Part shown: positions 17,901-24,535 of the stretch, piece by piece
How the letters are laid out: every line of letters begins with the position of its first letter
Position numbering within the stretch: the stretch's first letter is position 1
Source: Promicromonospora sp. Populi
GTDB lineage: Bacteria > Actinomycetota > Actinomycetes > Actinomycetales > Cellulomonadaceae
DNA: 64,000 bases
Direction of reading: 5' to 3'
Assembly: GCF_041081105.1 (NCBI RefSeq)
Contig: NZ_CP163528.1
Coordinates: 4,588,001 to 4,652,000, forward strand
Position numbers and translations under genes: made by a program
Notes under the pieces: model-generated
Databases searched by the model: none
Told to the model about the DNA's origin: nothing
Seen by the model: the letters and a program-made list of their open reading frames with translations, nothing else

Positions 17901-18439
17901 GCCCCGTCCCGGTCCAGCCCACGGTGCACGCCCGGCGAGGCACGCGGTTCCACGAGTGGGTGGAGCAGTTCTTCACGTCGGCCACCCTGCTCGACGTCGA
18001 CGACCTACCCAGCGCCGAGGACGAGGACCTTCCCGACGACACGGACCTCGACAAGCTGCGCGACACGTTCCTGGGATCGGAGTGGTCGGCGCGCACACCC
18101 ATCGCGGTCGAGGTCGACGTCGAGACACCGGTCGCGGGCGTCATGCTGCGCTGCCGCATGGACGCCGTCTTCAAGGACCTGGCCACGGGTCCGGACGCGG
18201 GTCCGGACGCCGTGGTGGTGGTGGACTGGAAGACTGGCCGCGAGCCGCTCGACGCCGCGGCGCGGGCGGCCCGCGAGGTGCAGCTTGCTGTCTACCGGCT
18301 GGCGTGGTCCCGCTGGACGGGGCTGCCGCTGGACCAGGTGAGCGCGGCCTTCTACTACGTGGGTTCGGACACGACCGTGCGTCCGGACCGGCTGCTGGAC
18401 GAGGTCGAGCTGGAGGCGCTCATCCGGGGCGAGTCATGA
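14945..18439 (+). CDS. adnB: AdnB-like UvrD-type helicase-nuclease subunit
   Basis: 1164 residues from the GTG at 14945, which overlaps the upstream stop as GTGA and has AAGGACGAAAGG before it; a start at 14882 would force a long overlap. Canonical SF1A motifs: AGAGSGKT (~42-49), TFTRKAAGEL (Ia), LLDEYQDTSY (~283), HQSIYGWRG (III), and the late motif ITAHAAKGLEWDAV. The C-terminal ~150 residues carry a RecB-type nuclease (HEWVEQFF, VVVDWKTGRE, QLAVYRLAW). It should pair with the preceding protein as the active translocating motor of an AdnAB end-resection machine. Insertions rich in Asp/Gly (~540-570 and ~870-890) are probably linkers. Confidence 0.87.
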   Translation: MTAHEPEIRLSARAIARLLGRHEPTDEQARVIESPLEPALVVAGAGSGKTETMAARVVWLIANKLVQPQQVLGLTFTRKAAGELTQRVQTRLSQLNRALGEESGEALAGLDLDRPTVATYNAYAASLVADHGLRLGVEPSARLLGQAEQWQLASQVVESWDEDLGTDKAVSTVTGAVVALSGALGEHLVDPADARAALTEMAEHLESVPLGPKQKRRTKDVDKLISSVAERARFVDLVVEYRRRKRFAEALDFGDQVAFAAQLAREVPLVGAAERARFEVVLLDEYQDTSYAQVELLSGLFGGGHPVTAVGDPHQSIYGWRGASAAGLARFPGRFQRDDGVPASVHYLSTSWRNDDAVLTAANIVSGPLRSRSGAGTNVDVPPLDLRPGAGPGAVSAHVAATLEEEAEAVAEWVAERWRSGAHPDGRATAAVLCRARAQFPALEVALRRRGLPVEVVGLGGLLSTPEVVDVVALLQAAHDPSRGDSLLRLLTGPRLNLGAADLHALGSWAADLARLDDPRRAAAAAQAARAGAGSAGAGAGDGTDGGSADGADDDPRVVEGDVSDHRSIVDALDDLPPMGKPARDGRVLSEDAHRRLAALARLLRDLRGLTYLSLPELVVQAERALGLDIEAATALALAGAQVGGAVSDRGREHLDAFRDVAASFAQSSDTATLGAFLAWLGVAGERERGLDMPVHEPDPDAVQVITAHAAKGLEWDAVAVAGLSDGAFPTWDRGSRSGESSSGWLADLGELPYHLRGDADDLPSFPWERASNTKDLIALRDEFKLECGEHRLAEERRLAYVAFTRARHELFLTASWWGTANRPRDVSPFLAELADAGLVGTDLWAPAPDPDAENPRNAEELTAVWPAPDGQTDQDQDQSTDGTERPGQLRTARDVLRATAALVDAAAEDRLVVLAANGLPADTLTAPRGSVTDTAGHDLVDLARMLLVERDRHADREIAFPAHVSASGLVRLAADRDAFALQLRRPVPVQPTVHARRGTRFHEWVEQFFTSATLLDVDDLPSAEDEDLPDDTDLDKLRDTFLGSEWSARTPIAVEVDVETPVAGVMLRCRMDAVFKDLATGPDAGPDAVVVVDWKTGREPLDAAARAAREVQLAVYRLAWSRWTGLPLDQVSAAFYYVGSDTTVRPDRLLDEVELEALIRGES

Positions 18440-18464
18440 CCTGAGCCGTTACGCCGCCCCCTGG

Positions 18465-19385
18465 TCACGCGCCCTCTTCGAGCGTCGCGTCGTCCAGGTC
18501 CTCCAGCATCGACGTCGCGTCCTCGACCACCTCGGGCAGCCGGTGCCGCACCCCGTGCAGCAGCCACCGCGCGAGCGCCAGCTCGCCCACGAGCATCGCG
18601 CGCTCCGCGAGACGCGGGTCGCTCAGCTCGGTGCGGCGCAGCTGGTACGCCTCCATGATCGAGTCCACGGCTTCGAGCGGCGCCGCGGCAATGAGCCAGG
18701 CGAGGTCGTCGGCGGGGTCGGCCACCCGGGCCTCCGCCCAGCCCGAGACCGCCACCACCCGCTGCCGGTCCACGAGCAGCTGGTCCGGCGCCAGGTCGCC
18801 GTGCGCCACGACGGGCTTGAACTTCCAGAGCGACACGTCCTCGAGCGCCGCCTCCCAGCGCCGCAGCAGCGTGGGCGGCACCCGCCCGGTCTTCGCAGCC
18901 TCGTCTACCTCGGTGAGCCGACGCTCGCGGTACTCGGAGGCCGTGTAGCTGGGCAGCCCGCACGTCTCCACGACCGACGTCGGCAGCTCGTGGATCGCGG
19001 CGATGGCCCGGCCCAGGTCCGCGGCCAGGCCGGGACCCGGCTCCAGCGCCTCGACGTCGAGGTTGCTGCCGATGATCCGCCGGTGCACCACCGCCCGGCC
19101 GCCCTCCGGCAGCAGCGCGTAACCCGCGACCTGCGGCACCACGAACGGGAGCACACCCGTGTCGATGTACAGCCGGAGCGCTTCGAGCAGCTCGATCTCG
19201 GCCTCCAGGGCCGCGCCGGCCACCGTGCTCCGCGGCGCGCGCACCACCCATTCCTGGTCGTCCGCACCCGTCACTACCGCGACGTCGTAGTCGCCCGCGA
19301 GGTCGCCGACGCGCACCGACTGGGCGTCGAGACCAGGCACGGCGGCGGTCGAGAGGGCGGCGAGAGCGAGGGGCGTGCGGGACAC
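18465..19385 (-). CDS. Phosphotransferase-fold protein with altered catalytic motifs
   Basis: 306 residues from a GTG at 19385 (an ATG at 19412 is in frame). The fold follows aminoglycoside/macrolide phosphotransferases: N-lobe with WVVRAPRS and an EIELLEAL helix, then RAIAAIHELPTS, then the catalytic loop. The loop reads HGDLAPDQLLV, where the usual final Asn ligand is Gln. The next motif reads VSGWAEARVADPADDLAWL, where the usual metal-binding Asp of IDW is Ser. Both metal ligands therefore look replaced, so it may be a pseudo-kinase or use a different chemistry; resistance should not be assumed. It converges on adnB with a 25-bp gap. Confidence 0.78.
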   Translation of the reverse strand: MSRTPLALAALSTAAVPGLDAQSVRVGDLAGDYDVAVVTGADDQEWVVRAPRSTVAGAALEAEIELLEALRLYIDTGVLPFVVPQVAGYALLPEGGRAVVHRRIIGSNLDVEALEPGPGLAADLGRAIAAIHELPTSVVETCGLPSYTASEYRERRLTEVDEAAKTGRVPPTLLRRWEAALEDVSLWKFKPVVAHGDLAPDQLLVDRQRVVAVSGWAEARVADPADDLAWLIAAAPLEAVDSIMEAYQLRRTELSDPRLAERAMLVGELALARWLLHGVRHRLPEVVEDATSMLEDLDDATLEEGA

Positions 19386-19542
19386 GTGCTCACCGTATTG
19401 CAGTGTCCGCATTGCCAGGGCACAGGGCGGTGGTGTGTCCCGGCACCTGCGTGCACGCGACGAGGCCCGTCACGCCGTCGGGCGGCTTCGCAGCCGACGA
19501 CGTGACAGGCCTCGGTGGGGATCTGTCGGGTCGGACGCCGCG

Positions 19543-20496
19543 CTACTTCTGCGCGGGCGTGCGTAGCGGGGCGTGCATGAGAGCGTGGCTTGCGCCGATG
19601 GTGAGGAACAGCCCGCCGGCCCACCAGAAGAGAAGCCAGAGCATTCCCGGATCGAGCGTGCTCAGGACCATTACCGCCACACCAGCCGAGGCCAGGACGA
19701 TGCCGGGCCACGCCTTGCGGACGGTGATGAGCGCCGCGAGGACGAAGGAGATCGCGATCTCGACAAAAGCCCAGAAGTCGGCACCGAAGCTGCCGACGAA
19801 GAGGGCCGACAGGATGAAGAGCCCCGGCAGGGCCGTGACAACAGCGCCAGCGATGCGCCAGCCTGCCGCGGGCCGACCGTTACGGGCAATGATCGGGGTG
19901 AAGAGCGCCGCGCAAACGAGCATGGCGGTGGGTTGGTAGACCACGAGGTCGATGCCCATGGGGTACACGCCGATCAAGTTGGTCCCCACCGTCAGCGTGA
20001 TTGCCACCGCAACCGTCGCGATCGTGCGGGCCCGCAGGGGCACGAGGATCGGAACCGCCACGATCAGCGCGACGACCAGGTGCAACAGCACGATCTCGAA
20101 GCCCTGCTCGGCGACAACCACTAGGTCGGGGTCGTCGCTAGGGATCAGGAACGTGTCGAACATCGCGGTGAAGACGGCCGCGCCTATCGCCAGCCACAGC
20201 AGGACGCGCCTCATCCGGTCGGCCCGGCCCGGTTCGTGACCCAGCTCGGCCCGCACCCGTGCGGTGAACGTCGCGGGGTCGCCGAGGCTCTCCGCGGCCT
20301 GCTCTGGGGTGCGGCCCGCATCTGCGGCGTCCGCGAAGTGGGCCCGGACGTCGTCGAGCACCGCGTCACGCTGTTCGGGGCTGAGTGCCTGCAGGCGCTT
20401 GCCGACGTCGCGCAGATAGGTGTCCTCGGCGTTCGCGTTCATCGCAGTCCTCTCGGGCATCGGGGTCTTCTCGTTCAGGAGAGTTCTCTCGGTCAT
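19543..20496 (-). CDS. DUF1700-type membrane protein paired with PadR regulator
   Basis: 317 residues from the ATG at 20496, with GGAAGGATC upstream. Residues ~20-90 match the cytosolic helical domain of DUF1700/HAAS proteins (VGKRLQALSPEQRDAVLDD, then AAESLGDPATFTARV). About seven hydrophobic helices follow from ~95 to the end. Such proteins are usually encoded with PadR-like repressors and are thought to act as small sensors or membrane partners. The ATG overlaps the stop of the upstream padR gene (ATGA), so the two are translationally coupled. No transport motif is recognised. Confidence 0.82.
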   Translation of the reverse strand: MTERTLLNEKTPMPERTAMNANAEDTYLRDVGKRLQALSPEQRDAVLDDVRAHFADAADAGRTPEQAAESLGDPATFTARVRAELGHEPGRADRMRRVLLWLAIGAAVFTAMFDTFLIPSDDPDLVVVAEQGFEIVLLHLVVALIVAVPILVPLRARTIATVAVAITLTVGTNLIGVYPMGIDLVVYQPTAMLVCAALFTPIIARNGRPAAGWRIAGAVVTALPGLFILSALFVGSFGADFWAFVEIAISFVLAALITVRKAWPGIVLASAGVAVMVLSTLDPGMLWLLFWWAGGLFLTIGASHALMHAPLRTPAQK

Positions 20497-20825
20497 CTTG
20501 ATCCTTCCAACAGGGCGTTGACCTGCGCGCCGAGCGACGTCCAGACCCGGACGAAGGCGGTGAGCTGGTCGGTGCCGGTATCGGTGATGGCGTAGTAGCG
20601 GCGGGGGCGTCCGGCACCGGACGCTTCCCATCGGGGCTCGACGAGCCCGTTCTCGCGCATGCGGGCCAGCAGGGGGTAAAGGCTGCCCTCGCCCGCGATG
20701 AGCTCGCGCTTGGTGAGGTCGTCCGCTAGCTCGAGGCCGTACTTCTCGCCGTGGGAGAGCAGCGCGAGCACGCAGTACTCGAGCACTCCCTTGCGGAGGT
20801 TGGTAGCGATGCGCTCTTCGGTCAT
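20493..20825 (-). CDS. PadR family transcriptional regulator
   Basis: 110 residues, the standard short PadR form. A winged helix covers ~10-85 (RKGVLEYCVLALLSHGEKYG, GEGSLYPLLARMRENGLVE, GRPRRYYAITDTG), and a short C-terminal dimerisation helix follows. The start ATG at 20825 was chosen because the protein-like sequence begins there; the frame continues upstream only as shadow. It probably represses its own operon through the 14-bp tandem repeats overlapping its promoter (20841-20882). Confidence 0.92.
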   Translation of the reverse strand: MTEERIATNLRKGVLEYCVLALLSHGEKYGLELADDLTKRELIAGEGSLYPLLARMRENGLVEPRWEASGAGRPRRYYAITDTGTDQLTAFVRVWTSLGAQVNALLEGSR

Positions 20826-20832
20826 GACAAGA

Positions 20833-20882
20833 ACTCTAACCTTGCATAGCAAGACTTGCAACACAAGACTTGCATGACAGGG
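20833..20882 (-). promoter_or_regulatory. padR promoter with three 14-bp operator-like repeats
   Basis: CTTGCA starts at 20841, 20855 and 20869, exactly 14 bp apart. The first unit is a palindrome, CTTGC-ATA-GCAAG (20841-20853), and the second, CTTGCAACACAAG, is an imperfect one. On the minus strand a promoter TTGCAA (20856-20861), 17-bp spacer, TAGAGT (20833-20838) overlaps the repeats. This is the expected layout for PadR autorepression. PadR binding is inference. Confidence 0.65.
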
Positions 20883-20969
20883 TTCGGATCGCTGCGACGG
20901 AGCTGCGGTGGCGCGCTCCCGCGACGCAGCCGGGAGCGGGTGTCGGAGTGGGCGACTACTGTCTGCCCT

Positions 20970-21884
20970 GTGCCAGTCCTCGACCTCCCGTTCGCCCGCG
21001 CCACCCACGACCGCGCCGCACATCGGCGCGTCGAACCCCGCCTCGTCGACGACCTCCGCAAGGAGCCGGGCACCCGGGTACTGGTGCTGCGCGGGAGTCG
21101 CGTGGCCGTGCTCGGTCAGCGCGTTGCGCTGTTCGCGCCCGACGACGTCGCACACCTCGCCGTCCGCACGCACCTCTTCCTCGGGGAGGCCGACGACGTC
21201 GCTTACCTCGCGGCGGTCCTGCCCGACGACGACTCCGAGCCCGCTCCGGACCTCGACGTCGAGTGGGCCGCGATGCGCACGCTCGACGTGCCCGACCTGG
21301 ACCAGGGGCTCGCCGTCGAGGCGTTCGCCCTGACCCAGTGGCACGCGGTGCACACCCACTGCCCGCGGTGCGGCGCTCAGACCGAGGTGGCGCAGGGTGG
21401 CTGGGTCCAGCACTGCCCGGTGGACGACTCGACCCACTTTCCGCGCACCGATCCCGCCGTGATCATGGCGATCACCGACGCCGACGACCGCCTGCTCCTG
21501 GCCCGCGGCCCGGAGTGGGGCCCGGGCCGCCGGTCGGTGCTGGCCGGCTTCGTGGAGCCGGGCGAGGGGCTTGAGCAGGCTGTGGTGCGCGAGACCGCGG
21601 AGGAGGTCGGCGTCGCCGTCGACCCCGGGTCGGTCGAGTACCGCGGCAGCCAGTCGTGGCCGTTCCCGGCGTCCCTCATGCTGGGCTTCCGCGCCCGCGC
21701 CACCACCACGCAGCTGGTGCTCCAGGAGGACGAGATCGCCGAGGCCGGCTGGTTCAGCCGCGAACAGGTAGCCACCGCGCTGGCCGACGGCAACCTGAGC
21801 GCGTTCGGCCTGAACTCGATCGGGCGCTCCCTGATCGAGGAGTGGTTCGGCGGCCCGCTCGGGAACCAGCCCAGCCCTGTGTGA
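20970..21884 (+). CDS. nudC: NAD(+)/NADH diphosphatase NudC
   Basis: 304 residues from a GTG at 20970; a TACTGT -10-like hexamer ends 7 bp before it, suggesting a leaderless message. An N-terminal domain is followed by a zinc-ribbon segment and the Nudix domain. The Nudix box GFVEPGEGLEQAVVRE...EEVGV spans ~193-215. The NADH-pyrophosphatase signature is present as SQSWPFPAS (usually SQPWPFPxS). The zinc ribbon shows only three cysteines (CPRC at ~131-134 and one at ~148); the usual fourth is absent (CPVDDSTHFPR). It hydrolyses NAD(H) to NMN(H) and AMP and, in characterised homologues, can remove NAD caps from RNA. Confidence 0.92.
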   Translation: MPVLDLPFARATHDRAAHRRVEPRLVDDLRKEPGTRVLVLRGSRVAVLGQRVALFAPDDVAHLAVRTHLFLGEADDVAYLAAVLPDDDSEPAPDLDVEWAAMRTLDVPDLDQGLAVEAFALTQWHAVHTHCPRCGAQTEVAQGGWVQHCPVDDSTHFPRTDPAVIMAITDADDRLLLARGPEWGPGRRSVLAGFVEPGEGLEQAVVRETAEEVGVAVDPGSVEYRGSQSWPFPASLMLGFRARATTTQLVLQEDEIAEAGWFSREQVATALADGNLSAFGLNSIGRSLIEEWFGGPLGNQPSPV

Positions 21885-21894
21885 CCGGCCCTGG

Positions 21895-22752
21895 TCAGGC
21901 GGGAGTCGCCTGGCGTAACGCCGTCGTCCTCTCGACGAGGTCCCAGAGGACGGTCGCGGCCCCGTGCTCGTGGATCGTGCCGGTGACTCGCTTGGCAAGA
22001 GCCTTGATCGGCTCGGGGGCGTGCCCCATCGCTACGCCGTGCTCCGCCCAGGTGAGCATCTCCCGGTCGTTCCACCCGTCACCGATCGCGAGGGTGTGCA
22101 CGGGGTCGATGCGCAGCAGGTCTCGGATCGTGTCGAGAGCGGTGGCCTTGGACAGCCCGGGCGCCGTGACGTCTACCCAGTTCTGAGCGTTGGGTGTTGC
22201 CGTTACCCCGAGCCCGCGCAGCGGCTCGACAAGGCTCGTGACGTCGGGTCCGGCCAGGATCGCGCGGGTGACCGGGGTCGCCCACAGCATGTCGACCCGC
22301 CCGACGACCCGCTGATCGCCGTTGATCTGTGCGGGATCGAACGGGTGCGTGACGTCGTAGCCCCACCCGACGACCTCGACGCCGATCTGCACGTCGGGGA
22401 TGCGTGCGCGGGCAAGCCTGACCATGGGACCCGCGTCGAACGTGTGCTGCTCGTGCAGGACGTACCCGCCGGGCGCCTCCGGAACCAGTCGCGCCGTCAC
22501 GGCACCGTTGGAGACGACGACCCAGCCGCCGTCGAGGCCGAGGTTCTTCGCGACCGGCAGCGCTCCGATCAGGGAGCGCCCGGTGGCAAGGACAACTTGG
22601 TGGCCGGCCGCGCGCGCCGCCGCGACGGCGCGCGCGGTGACCAGCGGGACCTCCATGCCGGTGTCCAGGAGGGTGCCGTCGATGTCGAGTGCGACCAGGT
22701 ACGGGCCGTACCCGGCAGCTCTGCGGTGCCCTGCGCCGCGCGCAGTTCCCAT
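21895..22752 (-). CDS. HAD superfamily (Cof-type) phosphatase
   Basis: 285 residues from the ATG at 22752, preceded by GAGAGGAC. HAD motif I is DIDGTLLDTG (~22), motif II ATGRSL (~60), motif III lysine in LSKATALDTI (~205), motif IV GDGWNDREML (~230). The C2-type cap between motifs II and III makes it a Cof-like phosphatase of sugar phosphates, nucleotides or flavin intermediates; the specificity cannot be told. It converges on nudC with a 10-bp gap and is transcribed divergently from the XRE regulator. Confidence 0.9.
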   Translation of the reverse strand: MGTARGAGHRRAAGYGPYLVALDIDGTLLDTGMEVPLVTARAVAAARAAGHQVVLATGRSLIGALPVAKNLGLDGGWVVVSNGAVTARLVPEAPGGYVLHEQHTFDAGPMVRLARARIPDVQIGVEVVGWGYDVTHPFDPAQINGDQRVVGRVDMLWATPVTRAILAGPDVTSLVEPLRGLGVTATPNAQNWVDVTAPGLSKATALDTIRDLLRIDPVHTLAIGDGWNDREMLTWAEHGVAMGHAPEPIKALAKRVTGTIHEHGAATVLWDLVERTTALRQATPA

Positions 22753-22841
22753 GTTCTCAGTCCTCTCGCGTCGCATAACCGAGTCCCGGCCCGCCGCCCG
22801 CGCGCACAGAGTCCACTTTTGTGGGTACTTATGCACCGAGA

Positions 22842-22879
22842 TGACACAGTTTGTGTCACCCGCTTTCTGAGGGTGATAT
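22842..22879 (+). promoter_or_regulatory. Promoter with perfect TGACACA-GTT-TGTGTCA operator
   Basis: A perfect 7-bp dyad with 3-bp spacer occupies 22842-22858. It overlaps a possible -35 TTGTGT (22851-22856) followed after 17 bp by a -10 TGATAT (22874-22879), pointing at the XRE regulator gene at 22957. The location suggests autoregulation. Confidence 0.6.
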
Positions 22880-22956
22880 CGGCCTGTCGGCCACGCGAAA
22901 GAAGGCCGTATGGTGTGGTTTGCCCGCTAACTGTGCCAGCAAGGGACTTACACGAG

Positions 22957-24177
22957 ATGCCTGACGACGATTCCATCGGTCTCCGGATCGCGCAGCAGCG
23001 CAAGGCGCGCGGGATCACCCAGATCGCTCTGGCGCACGACGCCGGGGTGAGCGTGTCGCTGCTGCGCAAGATGGAGCAGGGGTCGAGGATCGCCTCGCAG
23101 CCGGTTGTCGCCGCCCTGGCGCGGGCACTCCATGTCGACGTCGCGACCCTCACCGGCCAGCCGTACGACCGCGACGGGCCGCACCCGGACCGCATCCACA
23201 CGGCAGTGCCCGACCTGCGCCGCGCGCTGGCGTACTGGAACCTCTCGACGGAGCTCGAGACGGCCCCGCGTTCCCCGGTGCAGCTGGCGGCCGGCGCGGC
23301 GGAGATCGCCACGCTGTACCAGCTCGACCGGAACTTCGAGGTGGCGCAGCGGCTGCCGGCGCTGCTGATGGAGGCGTTCGCGACGGTGCACGACACTGAC
23401 GGGGACGAGCGGGAGGTGCTGTTCGACGCGCTGATGGGCATGTTCTATGCCGCGCACGCCGTCACGTACCAGTCCGGCTACGAGGACCTGTCGACCATCG
23501 TGGAGGACCGCATCATGTGGGTCGCCGCGGAGTCGGGCGACCCGATGATGAAGGCGTTCGCGAGCTGGGTACGCACCACGTCCCTGATGCGGCTGGGCGC
23601 GTACGACGCCGGGCTGGGCGTCCTCGACCAGTCGCTCGACGAGATCGATCCCGGGTCGCGCGAGGACCGGGCCGCACTACGCATGACGGGCTCGCTCCAC
23701 CTGCGGTCGGCGATCCTCGCGGCGCGCGCCAACCGTGCAGACGACGCCGCCGCGCACATCGCCGAGGCCCGTCAGGCCGCTGCCCACACCGGCGCGGACA
23801 CCGACAACGACTGGCGCAACCTCGCGTTCGGACAGACGAACGTGGACATCCACGCGGTAGCCACGGCGGTCGAGTCGGGCGACGGCCCTCGGGCCCTGAC
23901 CCTGGCCGACGAGATGCGCTTCTCCGGCGACGTCACGCGCCGCCTGCCGATCCGGATCGGGCACCATCACATGGACGTCGCGCGTGCGCAGCTCTGGCAG
24001 GGCAGGACCGACAGCGCGCTGGTCAGCCTGGAGAAGGCCAAGAAGTTCGCACCGCAGCAGACGCGCCGCCACCCGACGACACGAGAGGTGACCCGCATGC
24101 TGGTCCGCGCGGGCCGCCGCGCGAACGACCCCCTGGCGAGGTTCGCCACCTGGCTCGGCACCGACGCCGACTGGTAG
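22957..24177 (+). CDS. XRE-family regulator with helical repeat (TPR-like) sensor
   Basis: 406 residues from the ATG at 22957, with AAGGGA upstream; the longer frame from 21964 is shadow. Residues ~6-62 form an XRE helix-turn-helix (GLRIAQQRKARGITQIALAH, VSLLRKMEQGSRIAS). The remaining ~330 residues are alpha-helical, with repeats of TPR character (LASWVRTTSLMRLGAYDAG-like, AAHIAEARQAAAHTG, DSALVSLEKAKKFAP). Such proteins resemble Streptomyces-type transcriptional regulators that sense peptides or small ligands through TPRs. A perfect palindrome in its promoter is a likely binding site. It stands alone, divergent from the HAD gene. Confidence 0.85.
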   Translation: MPDDDSIGLRIAQQRKARGITQIALAHDAGVSVSLLRKMEQGSRIASQPVVAALARALHVDVATLTGQPYDRDGPHPDRIHTAVPDLRRALAYWNLSTELETAPRSPVQLAAGAAEIATLYQLDRNFEVAQRLPALLMEAFATVHDTDGDEREVLFDALMGMFYAAHAVTYQSGYEDLSTIVEDRIMWVAAESGDPMMKAFASWVRTTSLMRLGAYDAGLGVLDQSLDEIDPGSREDRAALRMTGSLHLRSAILAARANRADDAAAHIAEARQAAAHTGADTDNDWRNLAFGQTNVDIHAVATAVESGDGPRALTLADEMRFSGDVTRRLPIRIGHHHMDVARAQLWQGRTDSALVSLEKAKKFAPQQTRRHPTTREVTRMLVRAGRRANDPLARFATWLGTDADW

Positions 24178-24213
24178 GCCCGCGCTGGTAGGCCGTGCCC
24201 GGTGGACCCGGCG

Positions 24214-24495
24214 TCAGCCGGCCAGCGCGACCTTCACCTGGGCGAGGCTCGGGTTGGTCGCCGCCGAGCCGTCCGGGTACACCACTGTCGGCACGGTCTG
24301 GTTGCCGCCGTTGACCTGCTCCACGAAGGCGGCGGCCTCCGGGTGCTGCTCGATGTCGATGACCGTGTAGCCGATGCCCTCCGAGTCGAGCTGCGTACGC
24401 AGTCGCCGGCAGTACCCGCACCAGGTGGTCGAGTACATCAGGACGGTGCCGTCTTCGGGGACAGGCGAGGGACCCGGCGTGTCCGACTCGGACAT
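24214..24495 (-). CDS. mrx1: Mycoredoxin (glutaredoxin-like)
   Basis: 93 residues. The active site CGYC at 26-29 sits in MYSTTWCGYCRRLRTQL, with the cis-proline motif QTVPTVVYPDG (~65-75). Mycoredoxins reduce mycothiol-protein mixed disulfides using mycothiol, so the host probably makes mycothiol. The gene diverges from uvrD2 with 40 bp between start codons, the same arrangement as in mycobacteria, so the promoters overlap and expression may be co-ordinated under oxidative or DNA damage. Confidence 0.92.
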   Translation of the reverse strand: MSESDTPGPSPVPEDGTVLMYSTTWCGYCRRLRTQLDSEGIGYTVIDIEQHPEAAAFVEQVNGGNQTVPTVVYPDGSAATNPSLAQVKVALAG

Positions 24496-24535
24496 CTGTA
24501 CTCCTTGTCAGTGGTTGCTGCGAGAATCGCAGACG

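Noticed and set aside
15914..17953. 679-codon minus-strand open frame
   Set aside because: Fully antisense to the AdnB-like gene; composition is Arg/Gly/Val-rich with no domain.
18465..19385. Macrolide/aminoglycoside resistance gene call
   Set aside because: Both key metal-binding positions are altered, so a resistance function is not supported by the sequence.
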